Shown piece after piece: positions 21,780-33,599 of a stretch of DNA of 64,000 bases (its first letter is position 1; every line of letters starts with the position of its first letter). Origin of the DNA: Dipteronia dyeriana (Eukaryota; Streptophyta; Magnoliopsida; Sapindales; Sapindaceae); the NCBI GenBank assembly GCA_032871835.1, contig CM065296.1, positions 56,077,288-56,141,287 of the forward strand, given 5' to 3'. The notes under the pieces were generated by a model. That model worked only from the letters and a program-made list of their open reading frames with translations. It did no database searches and had not been told where the DNA came from. Both the position numbers and the translations under genes were made by a program.

Positions 21780-23449
21780 TCACTGTTCTTGATTAGAGGT
21801 TTCTTTTCTATGGACACTATTCTTGATAAGAGCATACGTTTTTAGATTATGATAAGCTTCTTCATCAAAATCATCAAACTTTTCTTCTTCTTCTAGAAAG
21901 GGGTCTCTTAGTCTGATTTCTTCTTCCTCCGGGATTTCTCTAAGGAAATCATCTATTTCTAGATTGAGAAAATCCATGGAATTGGATATTTAGACTAGAC
22001 ATCTTAAGTTCTAATGAAAATTAACATGTGAGGGGTCTGCCCAATCAGCTTAGGCCTGCTAGCATTTATGTAGATAAAGTATTTTTGAGCTCTGTATCTT
22101 TGTAGATATTCCGGACATAAGTTCTGGAAATCTATTGGAGAACGTTTTTCATGCATAATTTTTACAGGGACTTCTTGAGGAACTATCACTATATAGTGAT
22201 AAGCTGGTAAATAGTTGGTCATCTTGTAGGGCTAACTTATTATCCATTCACATGGTATAAAATTGATGTCAAGGAAAAGACCTTTCTTTCCTCCAAACAT
22301 TTTGATTGATTGCTGGAGTTTTTCAGAAAGAAATGAGATCTTTAAGATATTGGTTGTAAAGATTCCATCAATGATCACGTAACTGAAAAGTTCTTCAATA
22401 CCAACTAGACCAAGATCTGGAATATCAAATTTATTGGGAAAACATCCAGATTGATCTAAACTGTAATAAATTTGTACAAAATTTTTTGATGTAAATTTAT
22501 TTTATGGAAAAAAATATTCATACCCGTAGGTAATCATACACTTAAAGAAAAAAACCTTTGTATTTTTAGAAAACGCTTCAGATTATCATCTTTGGCATGG
22601 CCAAAAATGCTCTGGTTTATATCATTATGTAGTTTTTCTACCGCTTTATATATATATATTGCTTGATCCCTAATTAGGGTAACATTTATAAGATCATCAA
22701 GGGGCCTTTCTAAATATGTTTCCATAAATTCCTCCTTGTCTTCCATTAATTGTTCTTTATTCTTTTACTTTTCTGGTTTTTGAATACTTTTATGCTTTTC
22801 TTCCATTTTCTGAACCTGATCCGATAATTGTTCAGTTGTATCTACTTTTTGTTTTAGTAATATATTTTCAGCTTGTAATTTATATAAAAGGTCACTCATA
22901 TCTTTTTTGCAATTATCTAATTCTTCGAAAAATCTATTTTTAGCCTCATTAATATTTTTGAAATAATTCATAAAGCTATGAAATCGGTTTCGATCATAAG
23001 TGAAACCATTAAATTCTTAAATAGGTTTGAAACCATCTTAGTTTTATAAAAACAGGGTTAATGACTTTTGAGCATCTTCTAAAGAGTAATATCCTTTGAA
23101 AACAGGATTAGAAAAATATTCAACATAACTAGCAATCTTCTACCAAGTTGAATAAATTCCCACCTTTCTTCCTTTGTATACTACATAATAAGAAAACTTA
23201 TTATTTTCTGAAAAATATTGGCTTAAGATATTCAAAGAGTTAAGAAAACCTTTGTTATCATTCTAAAAAACCAAATATTATATAGTAAATCTTGTTGAAG
23301 TTTCATAGTTTTTTCTTTTAAATCATTAAAGGTTGAAATGGAACTCCTGGGCTATAATTAATAATATAAGATCCTATATTAAACTTTTTAACACTATTGC
23401 TTGAAGGAAAGCTAAAGCTTCTTGGATCACTTTTGGAGCTTCTTGCCAT
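21780..23449 (-). pseudogene. pararetroviral transactivator/viroplasmin (TAV)
   Basis: In living relatives this protein forms the viral inclusion body and allows translation of downstream ORFs on the polycistronic RNA. A minus-strand ATG at 23449 (MARSSKSDPRS) suits its start. At about 23200-23050 the hallmark of the Cauli_VI/RNase HI-like domain is readable: YYVVYKGRKVGIYSTW, a stop, then NPVFKGYYSLEDA. A coiled-coil-like stretch follows (22971-22765) and an acidic tail (21977-21850). The total of about 1.67 kb equals some 550 codons, within the family range. Many stops and frameshifts show it is dead. Confidence 0.75.
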
Positions 23450-23459
23450 ATTCTGCAAA

Positions 23460-25330
23460 TAATTTAACAATTTATTAGTCTAGATAAAATATTTGCTAAT
23501 ATATTATCTTTATCATTCATATGTTCAAATTCTGCCTTATATCCTCTGCTAGTTACGTTTTCTAAAAAAACTTATCAATCTTTTACTAACAAAAGAATTC
23601 TTCTTTTCAAAAAAATTCTTCTCGACTTTCTTAGAAAATTCTACTATATTATTACACTCTATTCTGACCGTAAAAGATTCATTTTGTATATATATATATA
23701 TGAAATTGGTTTAATGAATTTATAATACCTAATATTTCTAATTCAGTACTTGATATTCTACTTTCAGCTTCTGAAATTTTTCAACTAGTATACATTCTTA
23801 TTTCTTCAATGTTTTTAAACTACCTTTTGTAGGTTTTTGAATTAATATTCCTACCAAACCTTTGCTACTAGCATCTTTCTATATTATTTTATAATAACTA
23901 TCTATACGGAGAGCTATAGGGCATAAGATTTCTGCTATTTTCTTTATTTTTTGAACTAATTTTACATCTTCACTATTAAAATATCTTTGACCATTTTTAC
24001 TTATCTTATTAAAGAGTGATCTTACTAATGTACTTAAATTAGGAATAAAATTTCTACCATAATTTAATAATCTAAAAAACTTTTGTAATTATTTAGTTTC
24101 TTCTATCTTACCAAGAAAATTCTAAATCTTTGTTATTATGTGAGGTTGTAATTCTATTTTTCCTTTATCTATAATTAATCCTAAAAAGCCTATTTTAATT
24201 TTAAATAATTCTATTGTTGATTTATAAATTATTTTATTATTCTTTTTAAAGGCTTCTAATATTTGACAAACATGATTTCCATGTATATATCTATTATTAC
24301 TAAAAACAAGAATATCATCAATATATACTATACCGAAATTAGAAAAAAAAATTAAATAATTTATCCATTCTTTCTTGAAAAACTTGAGGTGCATTCTTTA
24401 ATCCAAATGACATAACTAACCATTCAAAATGTCTGTCAGGGCAACTAAAAGTTGTCCAAGGCACTGACTCTTCATCTGATTTTATTTGTCAAAATACGCT
24501 TTTACAATCAAACTTGGAAAACCAAGAAGCTCTTTATATGCAATTTACTAATTTAGCTGTATTAGGAAGTTTATAACTATTTCTTACAGTATTATCATTT
24601 AGTCTTTTATAAATTAAGACCATTCTACTTTTTCATCTTTTTTATTTACTATGTTTAAATACGGCTTTTATGTCTACTAGTACGCTTTCTTATAACTTTT
24701 AATTCTAGAAGATCTTATACATGCATTCTACATTCTTTCCGATCTTCTAAACTGTATGGTAAGTCTTGTGTAATTATAGTAACATCAGGGTTTATAACTT
24801 CTATTTTTTATGTTTCTCTACTATCTTTAGTTAAGGGATTATCTCCTACGATCTTTAGATTTTCTAATTCATCTATTTTCTGCTTGATTTCTATAGGCCA
24901 ATTTTTCTAATCTTCTTCATAGTCCTTAGTTGGACAACATTCTTCTTTACGATACTCTTCTATTTCTTCATTACTTAAAGTTTCTTCTCTAATTTCTATT
25001 TATGTATCTAAATTTTTTAATAACGAAATTAACTCCATTTGGAGTAATCAACATGCTTCCATTATTTCCTAATATAAAATTTAATCATAAAACGAATTTA
25101 TAACTAACTTGTTGCTTTGTAACTAGAGTTTGAGGTAAAGTATGGGTTTCCCCATTAATTCTAATAGGCATATTTATTATACAATCAGTTATTTGTATTA
25201 AACTTCTGTTAAATGTTCTTAATCCTACATTAGCTCCTAATTTAGTCTTATGTTCTTCTAGGGCTAAGCTTTCATGAATAATACATTTATTTGCACCAAT
25301 ATCTATCATGACTTTAGTTTTTAAAGCCTT
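23460..25330 (-). pseudogene. pararetroviral polymerase: protease, reverse transcriptase, RNase H
   Basis: The polymerase polyprotein is readable in pieces. The protease part (25309-25085) carries DIGANKCIIHESL, with Ile where DTGA is usual. The RT part shows WTTFSCPDRHFEW and GLKNAPQVFQERMD at about 24470-24370, then the catalytic box VYIDDILVFSNN near 24330 and FLGLIIDKGKIELQPHI. The RT-RNase H connection (LNYGRNFIPNLSTLVRSLF) lies near 24040, and an RNase H remnant (ESFTVRIECNNIVEF) near 23660. This wording is Caulimoviridae, not Ty3. Stops and frameshifts occur between and within the blocks. Confidence 0.85.
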
Positions 25331-25389
25331 TGATTTGTAAAGTAATTCTACATCTATGAATCAAGGTTCACTACCGGCTCGATTTATTT

Positions 25390-25490
25390 TATCTTTATCT
25401 AAATAGTTATTTACACAATCTTTACAATAATATTGTTTATTATTTTCATATCCTTTATTAAATTCTTTATTACAATTTTGACAATTTTTT
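25390..25490 (-). other. CxxC...CxxC finger-like motif before the viral protease
   Basis: The minus-strand translation reads CQNCNKEFNKGY, a short gap, then YYCKDC just upstream of the protease domain. Two CxxC pairs 17-18 residues apart look like a zinc ribbon. It lies in addition to the CCHC knuckle of the coat protein. A frame change sits nearby, so the assignment to polymerase or coat gene is open. Confidence 0.5.
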
Positions 25491-26125
25491 TCCAAAATGT
25501 GATATAATTTCTTCTACTATATTTATATCAGATTCAGAGTTATAAATATCAACATCTTCATCTATTTCTTCATCGGATTCTGATTCTTCTGAACTACTGT
25601 CTTCTATTATGTAAATACTTTCATTATCTGATATCTCATCTAAATTATAGATTTCTTCTAGATTTTCTAAGTCTTATATATTTACTAATTCTGCTAAATT
25701 AGTTTTATTTTTAGCTTCTGGACAATTTGGTTTAATATGTCTTATCTTTCCACATAAATAACATGTACATTTTGTATGATCTTTTCTTTTGTAAACTTTC
25801 TTTCTTTCTTTTAAAGCTTTCTTAACCTTATCTTTGTTATGTGTATATTTTAAAAAAAATTGTTTTTACTATAAGGTTTTGTATTATATCTCTTCTTATA
25901 ATTTCTATCTTTTTTATATTTACTCTTATAATTTTTTACTTTACCACAACCTAATGTTGGTACTTCATATAAATCTATCACATTTTACTCAACTGCATTT
26001 GTGATTGTCTCCTAAATTTTTCTTCATCACATAGATCCCTAATTCTTTGTCTAACAAATTCTACTATAGGTACTAATGAAACTTGTCAAAATAGTCCTCA
26101 TTCATTTTTTTTAAAGTCTGATATA
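25490..26125 (-). pseudogene. pararetroviral coat protein, C-terminal part
   Basis: This part continues the coat gene after the LINE insertion. It shows RQRIRDLCDEEKFRRQSQMQ near 26050, a Lys/Tyr-rich basic zone (25970-25800), a CCHC knuckle CYLCGKIRHIKPNC at about 25725-25765 that would bind nucleic acid, and a Glu/Asp/Ser-rich acidic tail (about 25680-25510). This order is the usual C-terminus of caulimovirid coat proteins. Several frame changes are present. Confidence 0.75.
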
Positions 26126-26129
26126 TTAA

Positions 26130-27215
26130 AGAGACAAAAGCCTTAAAGAACACAACCATAACTTGCACAGGCAACAACAGTTACTAGAAAATAGGAAGAG
26201 CCAAAAGCACACCAAAACAAAATTAAACAAAGCAACGAAAACAAGCAAGAAAACAAGCAAGAAACGAAAAACACAAACGAGGCATCAGAAAACACTCCAA
26301 GAAAGGATCTCTCTCCCACCTTCAAAGCCTTGCTTAGCCAACATATCTGTAAAGGAATTCGACGCCCTTGAGCAGTACACCACTCTAGCATGGTCGATGC
26401 TACTAATTTGATTGTGAAGATCATAGATCATTTGGAAATGCTTTATGCTCTCGATACCCCGACCATTAATCCATGAAACAATCAGCATAGAATCACTCAC
26501 AAACTCTATGATCTTGCCACATAACTCAGGTTTTCCTAAACATAAAAAGCAAGCCTTTGCAAGGGACATGATTTCTGTCGTGACAGCATCATGAATACCT
26601 ATATTATTTGAAAACAAGAACAACACTTTCCCCTTATGATCCCTTAAGACTCCACCAATTCCAGCCTGAAAAGGGGAGCCCCTTGTCAAGCCATCAACAT
26701 TAAACTTGAAAGAGCCATTAGGGGGAGGCACCCACTCTACCGCCTTCCTACTCTTTGTTATGGTGGAATTAATACAACCTTCTTTAATTTTCCATATCAG
26801 AGTAGTAATGGAGTCTGAAGAACCTTTACCTAAATTTTTGAACCACCACGCAACTCTGAAGCAAACCATGTCCTCCGCTTGAGATACATTTGCAGCACCA
26901 TCTTTGAAAACCTTTTCATTCATACTTTCCCATATGGTCCAGACCACAACTGAAAACAGGAAGCTCCAAGCTCTAGCACATTTCCTCATAAGGCATAATC
27001 CAATCCACCCACCAGTTCATGCATCTTTGCCAAAGCTTCCAAGACCATTTAAAATGCAAGAAAATGTGATTTATAGTCTCCATGCTACCAGAACAGAGGT
27101 GACAATCAAAGTTAGATCCCACAAGCACACCATGCTTATTTAGAATGTCTTTTACCAAGACCCTACAATGCATGAGCTGCCAAACAAAGACCTCCACTTT
27201 ATGAGGGCAATAACA
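26130..27215 (-). mobile_element. 5'-truncated LINE inserted in the viral coat gene
   Basis: This is the 3' end of a plant L1-type non-LTR retrotransposon on the minus strand. It begins inside the zf-RVT region (PHKVEVFVWQL), runs through RNase H and a short T/G-rich 3' region, and ends near an A8 run at about 26112-26119 on the minus strand. Viral coat sequence reads up to KDSEEWLKIKRI on one side and resumes near 26110 on the other. A clear target duplication was not found, and the exact ends are uncertain by a few bases. Confidence 0.8.
26285..26989 (-). CDS. LINE RNase H domain (RVT_3 type), open frame
   Basis: This 234-codon open frame holds a plant-type RNase H domain. The acidic catalytic residues are all in place: FNVDGL, TTEIMSLAKAC, FVSDSML and SFTDMLAK (DEDD). 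The N-terminal third (VWTIWESMNEKVFKD) is the usual linker that follows zf-RVT in plant LINEs. It is the C-terminal fragment of the LINE polyprotein and has no promoter of its own here. It is among the least damaged coding stretches in the window, which suggests a fairly young insertion. Confidence 0.85.
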   Translation of the reverse strand: MRKCARAWSFLFSVVVWTIWESMNEKVFKDGAANVSQAEDMVCFRVAWWFKNLGKGSSDSITTLIWKIKEGCINSTITKSRKAVEWVPPPNGSFKFNVDGLTRGSPFQAGIGGVLRDHKGKVLFLFSNNIGIHDAVTTEIMSLAKACFLCLGKPELCGKIIEFVSDSMLIVSWINGRGIESIKHFQMIYDLHNQISSIDHARVVYCSRASNSFTDMLAKQGFEGGREILSWSVF

Positions 27216-27236
27216 ATTCTTTTTATTTTCAACCAT
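26973..27236 (-). pseudogene. LINE zf-RVT domain, truncated
   Basis: The segment carries the plant LINE zf-RVT signature: VFVWQLMHCRVLVKDIL, then CHLCSGSMETINHIFLHFKWSWKLW. It overlaps the RNase H frame by about 17 bp in another frame, so a frameshift separates the two. Its start marks the 5' truncation of the LINE; residues upstream of PHKVEV come from the viral gene. Confidence 0.85.
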
Positions 27237-27875
27237 TCTTCTGAGTCTTTGTAAAAATTTTCACCTAATTTTTCAAGTAAATTTGTTACAAACTTCATTA
27301 ATATATTTTCATCATAAGGTCTTCCTATTTGGCTCCAATATGTATAGAATAAATCTATATAATTATCAAAATATTGTAAATCACATATCTTTATCTGTTC
27401 TAAGCTTCTTATAGCTCTTATTTGCTTTTGAGAATCATTTACTTCTTCCATTGATGATCCTAATATACATTTTCTAATACCATCGATGAAACTTAATACT
27501 ATTATGTTTATTTCTAATTCTTCTAATTCTAATTTTCTTTTTTCATCACTTTTCATATATTCTCTTCATCCTAAGTAAATTCGTTTTCCATTATATCCTA
27601 ATGTACTTTCTATATACACTAACTTATATTTATAATCTACTATATTATTTAAAGCTTCCATTGAATGTCTTATCAAATTTCTTTCCCATTTATTAAATAT
27701 TTGTTTGCATTCACTAGGTTTGAGACATTGTAAGCTTAAAATTAATATATCTTTAGCTTCAGAGGATTTTCTCCAATTTTCTAATTTAGTTTTTGCTTTA
27801 TAAATTCTTTCGTTATCTTTATAATCCTTATATTGTTATTTAGAATCATGTATACCTCTTTTTTCTAAATAACCT
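27216..27875 (-). pseudogene. pararetroviral coat protein, N-terminal part
   Basis: Translation shows DILILSLQCLKPSECKQIF and NKWERNLIRHSMEAL near 27740-27660. The block at 27556-27220 follows (LGSSMEEVNDSQKQ, FYTYWSQIGRPYDENIL, KLGENFYKDSEEWLK), which resembles the core of caulimovirid coat proteins. It is interrupted by stops near 27836 and 27560 and by the LINE at about 27215. The start codon is not identified. Confidence 0.7.
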
Positions 27876-28253
27876 TTTGGAGGGACCAAGACAAAAACAA
27901 ATATTCAAGTTGATAGAAGACAAATATACTAATATTTTTTTAAAAAAAAAGTACGTTATAAAAAAATCAAACGTGATAACGTCTAGTCTCATATATAAAT
28001 TGTGATAGCACAATAAATAAATTAATAAATAAAATAGAAACAACTTTATGAATTAAAAATGGAACCCAGCGTTGTTTAAATTTTTAAAATAGTCTATAAA
28101 CGAATCTATATTAAGTTGCTATGTGATTTAATTTTCAATATATTGTACATGATCAAAATATTTGTAAGAAATTCATCTTCCATTTTGTTATGAAACTCAA
28201 TCTTGTCAATATGCATAGCTGAACACGACATTCAAGTTGTTGTAGTTGAAAAC
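27876..28253. other. AT-rich stretch between viral coat gene and element D
   Basis: No gene is seen. The last five bases, AAAAC (28249-28253), are the left target duplication of D. The stretch may be degraded viral sequence or an unrelated fragment. Confidence 0.5.
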
Positions 28254-28881
28254 TGTTAGTATATTTGGGTATGGGTTGGAGACCCGTTATACACCCAAGT
28301 GGGCCAAGAACACAAGTAATACATGGAAAGCCCAAAATCCATGTAATCCAAACCTAAGCTCAAGCCCATGCCTATGATATATATGCAAAGCCCAAACATA
28401 AGCCTAGTGAGCAATTTTATGCTATATATACATCAGTGTTAGAGAATGATTAAGACACACATAACAAGACATATAATAACATGAATGTGTGTGGCTGTGT
28501 CTAAACATTATGAGTATGCATGGGAAAGCATTGTCTGTACAATGCAAATGCTTGTGTGTGTGTTGTGCTATTCAAAAGAATATGTGTGCAAGAGAGTATT
28601 GCATGTAATAAGGCATATGTGCATGTGTTCATCAGAGAATAAAATACAGAGAATAAAAACACATGAAAGATGTGGAGAAAATCTGTAGAATTTTCTCTCA
28701 TCTATAATCAAAGTGTGTGTAACATGCATTGTGATTAGAGGCGACTTTTCGAAGATGTGATCTTCCTCCGACCGGTGATTCAGTTCTAGGTGTTCGATCC
28801 CGCTTCCGTTGGAATTCGGATTTCCGTATGGTAAACGGTAATAATCCGAATTCATTTTTTTTATATCGAATATTATTTACA
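28254..28881 (+). repeat. 5' LTR of element D
   Basis: It starts TGTTAGTATATTTGG and ends TTATTTACA. A TATATATA word at about 28423-28430 is the likely core promoter. In the first 190 bp I counted about 12 differences from the 3' LTR. Confidence 0.95.
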
Positions 28882-28882
28882 T

Positions 28883-28894
28883 TGGTATCAGAGC
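28883..28894 (+). other. primer-binding site of element D
   Basis: Exact TGGTATCAGAGC one base after the LTR end. Confidence 0.93.
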
Positions 28895-30230
28895 CTGGTT
28901 GGGACTGTATTCTGGTAGAAATGCCATGTTTAGGAATTGTTATTCACGTTTTGAATACATCACAATTCAATAATGGCATAACACCACACACTTGTTATAT
29001 TTCGCTTTAGATGGCATGATTGTATACATATATATGTGATTATATAATCTGGAGATTATTGCCTTGTTATAACTTCAAAATTGGGAGAATTTTGAAGAAT
29101 TAAAAATGGAACCCGTGACTGATATGGGGTTTGAATTTTATTGTTATTTTTTTTTATTTCTCAACAATCTTGGTACCATTAGATAGATCCTTTCGATAGC
29201 TTTCCAATGATAGGTCATTTGCATAATTTGGCTAAGAAACGAGGGAGAAAAACGATTTTGAATATTTACGTTCGAAATCAAAATATGGAAACTTATTTTG
29301 TTCTTGAATGTTGGTGAAGAACATGAAGAACATGTTCCACGCTCCTATGATCGGAGAGTGTGTTTCACTCCTAACCCGAATGTCATTTTCAAGGGCATAT
29401 ATGAAATTAAAATTAAAATTGGAGTCGGATGGTGGTAATCCCATGATCGGAAAAATCTGGGAAGACGGCGAGCGCGTCTCAGTCTCCTCCGGTGCGAGTG
29501 GGCATTGACATTCCATGCATAAGTGGCTCTGGTGTTAACATGTGGAAACACCTCACTTTGACATGTGGCGTCGATTTGTGTAAAAGAAACCGTCGACGGT
29601 TTCTGGCCACCGGGGAAGTTTCCGACGACGGTTTCAGACGTCCGAAACAATTTCCAATGCCACATCATCATGCAACGTCATCACTGAACGGACCGGTTTC
29701 AGGTTTCGGTACTCCGGTAGGCACTTTTCTCGATGGCCAGTTATTTTTCTGATGTCCAATAAATGGTTTTCCGATGACCAAAGACGGTTTTTCGGCGATC
29801 ATAAGTGGTTTTCCGACGATCTATGGCGGTTTTTCGGTGATAAAAAATATATTTTATTTTTTATTTTTTTTAATTTATTAATTTCATCGATGTGTTTCAC
29901 TCCAATGGGAGCTGAATTAATGCCTTATAAATTCCGGATGCGATTTTATTTTGTAATAAATCAGATTCAAGTAACAAATTTTTGGTGTGGATTCCAATGA
30001 CAGTTTCCAGTATGATTATCGGTGATGGTTTCTGGTTATGGTTTTTGGCACGGTTTCTGATGACAGTCTCCGATGCAATTTTCTATAACAGTTTTCGATG
30101 CAGATGTCGAAGATGGTTTCAAGTGGCATTTTCGGCCACCGAGGATTTTTCCACCAGGGTTTTTAGCACTGTTTTCTAACGGTCATGGAATTTTCCTGCG
30201 GAAAAATTTGGCCACCAAAATTTAGCTTCA
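28895..30230 (+). other. leader of element D with degenerate short repeats
   Basis: About 1.3 kb without a supportable gene. From about 29580 to 30180 the sequence repeats words of the type GGTTTTCCGACGA and ACGGTTTCNGATG in degenerate form. Open frames across it on both strands result from the repeat. Confidence 0.55.
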
Positions 30231-32820
30231 GTGAGAGCTATGTATATTGAAAGGCCTTCATTTAAAATTATTCGTCTAATTAATTATGCAGTTGGGAAAA
30301 AGAAGTTTGATTAGAATATACATTGGAAATGTATAAGGTTATTAAAAGACAAATTTTCCTAAATGAGTTAGAAAACTTTTTATAATAAATCTACATTATC
30401 TCATATGTCTTAATGAAGAAGATTTCATGAATCTTTTATTGACATATAGTCACAGTCAATGACTCGTGTTTTAATATGGAAAGATGCAGCAGATAGTCTT
30501 TTAATGAAATTTCCTGAGGAGTTAATAGATCTATAAGGTTGGAAAAGCTAGAGTAAGGTACCACGATGTATTTTAGTCATATAGCGTGTGAACTAGAAAT
30601 CGTAGAGGAGCGTTACATTATTGGGAATGTGAGGCGATCTACTACATCCGCAATGAATATTCATAGTGCTAGGCACATGAGTTATTGCACACGTGAAAGA
30701 TGACCAAAATTCTTGAGAAAATGACAATTAAATGAGTTGTGAAAACTTAGAGAGTCTTTCTCAGTGGTGATCGATATAAATATGAAACGTACAAAATGAA
30801 TAGTATGCAAAGTCACGTATTTTGAGAAAATACTGTGCTTTTAATTAACCGTTCTATAGTAAATAATTGTGGTTTATTTACTTTGTAGTAAAAACGGTTT
30901 GACCCATAAAATATTTTGTTGGGACTTGTGCATTGTATTCTTATGTTATTTATATGATCACTTGTTTTGGGAATTCTAAATTGTTGAGTACAATATTAGA
31001 ATTAGAATTTTGCACAAAGTACTAAATTAATGATGATTAAATTTTTGGAAACAGATGGTAATTAGATGCTTTGACGACTTTTTCGATTCTGTTCCTTAAA
31101 TTGTTTCATCATTTGTTTAGTCAGCGTTTACAGCAAAATTAAATGTGTGTTTTAAAAAAAAAATATGCTTGCATAGTAGATTGTATGTCTCTACATAGAT
31201 TAGCATAAAATATAGATTATACATCTATAATATCGTGGCCAGTTTGATAGCGATTAACTAAATCGTATAATCTAGGAAATAGATACAAAAAGGATTTAGT
31301 GCATTTTAAGAGTAAGAAGCTCTTGAGACTATAACATGAATCGTGATTGAACTTCGGCATAGTACTTATTGCTCGACATACAAGATGTGAATGCTTATCA
31401 AGCTAGAATTTAAATTACTAGCATCATGTTACGGAGTGAGTTAAATAGAAATTTCATATGTATGTTTTACAAATACAGTAGGATTTAAGTAAGGTGGTTT
31501 ACCTTTCAAAGTTTGGCTTGAAGGGAACATTTTAGTAGTATTTTCAATACTAAAAATTTTGGTAGGTACGGTATCAAGGTTTGATTACTTATAAGAAGAG
31601 TCAAAATTAGTGACAGCCTCCAATAAGAATATAAAACATGATACACCGAATAAACGATCTGATCTCTTTTGATAGTTGGAATATATAAAATTAATATGAC
31701 GTGTTTCGATCGTGTCATTTCAGTAGTAGAAGATGAGCGCTTAAAGGCGGCTTAGGCTTCTAGCCAAATTTATATGAAAGATTCCAACCTGTAAAAAACT
31801 TTTAGTTTTGAGCATATCAGTGGAAATAGTTATTTCCAAAAAAAGAAGAGAATCTAGTCTTAACCACTTAATCTTAGATCGGAATATGCAAGAAATTGAG
31901 GGATAACGAATTGAGGAAGGGCTAAACTCAAATAACTTGTTGCAGTTGTGACAAGATGGGACATTTTCACTCATAAATGCGTTGAATCAAAAAGAGAAAA
32001 ACCTAAACTCAAGAATTTGTTAAGTTATGCTTAAGTTTCTGGCTAGGTATTTTCTTTTTGAATCTCATCAATTGTGGACGGTGGATAAGTAAAGATATAC
32101 CATCCAACAAGAAACTGTAAAACACTTTGAGTATAGTTAGATTATTAGAGACAATATGTATATGTGTTAGAACATTTTTGTTTTGGAGTTTAGTACCAAC
32201 AAACTGGGTTTGCATGGTAGCCTAAATTTAGACTCCATGATGTTCTAATATACACTTGAGATCTAACTAGGTTTTAATGTCCGTGGTTATCCTCATTGAT
32301 TCGGGTTATCATTAATGATCATGATGGTTATATGAATATATTTTTAGCAAATTATATTCATATGGTACTTGATAGTTTAATGCTTTTATGGAATTATACG
32401 TCAGTAGAGAAGGTTATAATTTTGTTTGTTTTTCAATCATTACAATGGTTATGGTGCGGATGTTTTGGCATACTAGATTAAGTCATGTTGAACTAGATAA
32501 AATGAGTATATCAGTCAAGTAGGACTAATTTGACTCATTTATCTTAAAGGTCATGCAAATTATCTAGCAAGAAAAACAACTAGAAAAACAACTAGAAAAC
32601 CATCTAATGAAGAACTAGATCAGAAATTTCATTGCAACTAATTCATTATTATATTTGTGATTGAATGAGTGTAAAGACTGGATTGAAATTTCTTATCTAG
32701 CTACATTCATTAATATCTTTAGATGTCTCGATCATATCTATTTGATCTCTCATAAATCGAAAGCATTGGATTGTATTTAGATTGTTTGGTTGAGGATCAT
32801 ATTAGATGATAAACTTTTTT
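30231..32820 (+). pseudogene. decayed gag and pre-integrase region of element D
   Basis: This is where gag and protease should lie. I can read only faint traces, such as a HANYLAR-like stretch at about 32555 before the integrase. No zinc knuckle or DSG protease motif could be confirmed. Dense stops occur in all three plus frames. Confidence 0.35.
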
Positions 32821-32829
32821 GAGTTTTAA

Positions 32830-33300
32830 AGAATAAATCGAGTACGTAAATATCATTCTGAACAGTTCAAGGAATTGTTTAGTAAGAAAGATATAAAAAG
32901 ATATTTATTTATTCCTAGGACTCCGCAACAAAATAGTGTAGCGGAAAGAAGGAATTAAATAATGTTTGAAATAGCTAAGTCTACGATGGCGCAAATGAAT
33001 TATTTGGTATCTTACTAGAAGATATGTTTATTGTTGCCTACTTACTTAATCATGTTCCATTTTAATCAAACACTTCTACACCATATGAATTCTGGACAGT
33101 TAGGTAGCCTGGTTGACTAATCTACAGCCCTAGGGGTATGCAGATTATGTTTATAATCCATCTTATAGAAATGAGAAATTGGATGCAAGAAGAGAAGTTG
33201 TATTTTTATTTGATACTCTGTGCATTCCAAAGGATTAATAAACAATGGTGTATAATTAGATAGAAGTGTGACTGAATTTGAATCACAAGATGTCATTATC
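32830..33300 (+). pseudogene. integrase remnant of element D
   Basis: The translation near 32850-32990 reads SEQFKELFSKKDIKRYLF, then PRTPQQNSVAERRN, a stop, then IAKSTMAQMNYL. This is the conserved end of a copia integrase core, including the catalytic Glu in VAERRN. A GCADYVYNPSYRNEKLDAR-like piece follows at about 33134-33190. Many stops. Confidence 0.8.
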
Positions 33301-33399
33301 AGAGAATGAATTTCTTAGTAAAAGTGAATTTAATATAGATATCTAATTTTAGAATTAGATTATCTATGCTAATATACGAGTGGCGGTAAATTAAAATTT

Positions 33400-33545
33400 A
33401 ACTTGATCCTCCATCCCTAGTGGGAGTGAAATTCTAAATGGATCTTTCATCCCTAGTAGGAGTGAAAGTGGAAATCTACACACTAGTAGGAGTAGAAATC
33501 CTCATGGATCTTTCATCCTTAGTGGGAGTGAAACAACTATTAAAT
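33400..33545 (+). repeat. in-frame Ser/Gly-rich repeats in the D integrase-RT hinge
   Basis: Four imperfect copies of a unit like TCATCCCTAGTRGGAGTGAAA occur here, encoding GSFIPSRSES-like peptides. Each unit is itself a near-palindrome (TTTCA...TGAAA). The site matches the variable hinge between integrase and RT. Confidence 0.65.
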
Positions 33546-33599
33546 CAGCCACTGTAATAATTTACCAACTCGTGGACATAATCACCAAATTATCCCATT

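Noticed and set aside
26143..26424. Short Cys/Phe-rich frame at the LINE 3' end
   Set aside because: It lies in the T-rich 3' untranslated part in a different frame from RNase H.
28485..28688. Cys-rich short frames in the D LTRs (also 45218-45443)
   Set aside because: They are present in both LTRs with frame differences, and derive from a TGTGTG-rich repeat. No family match.
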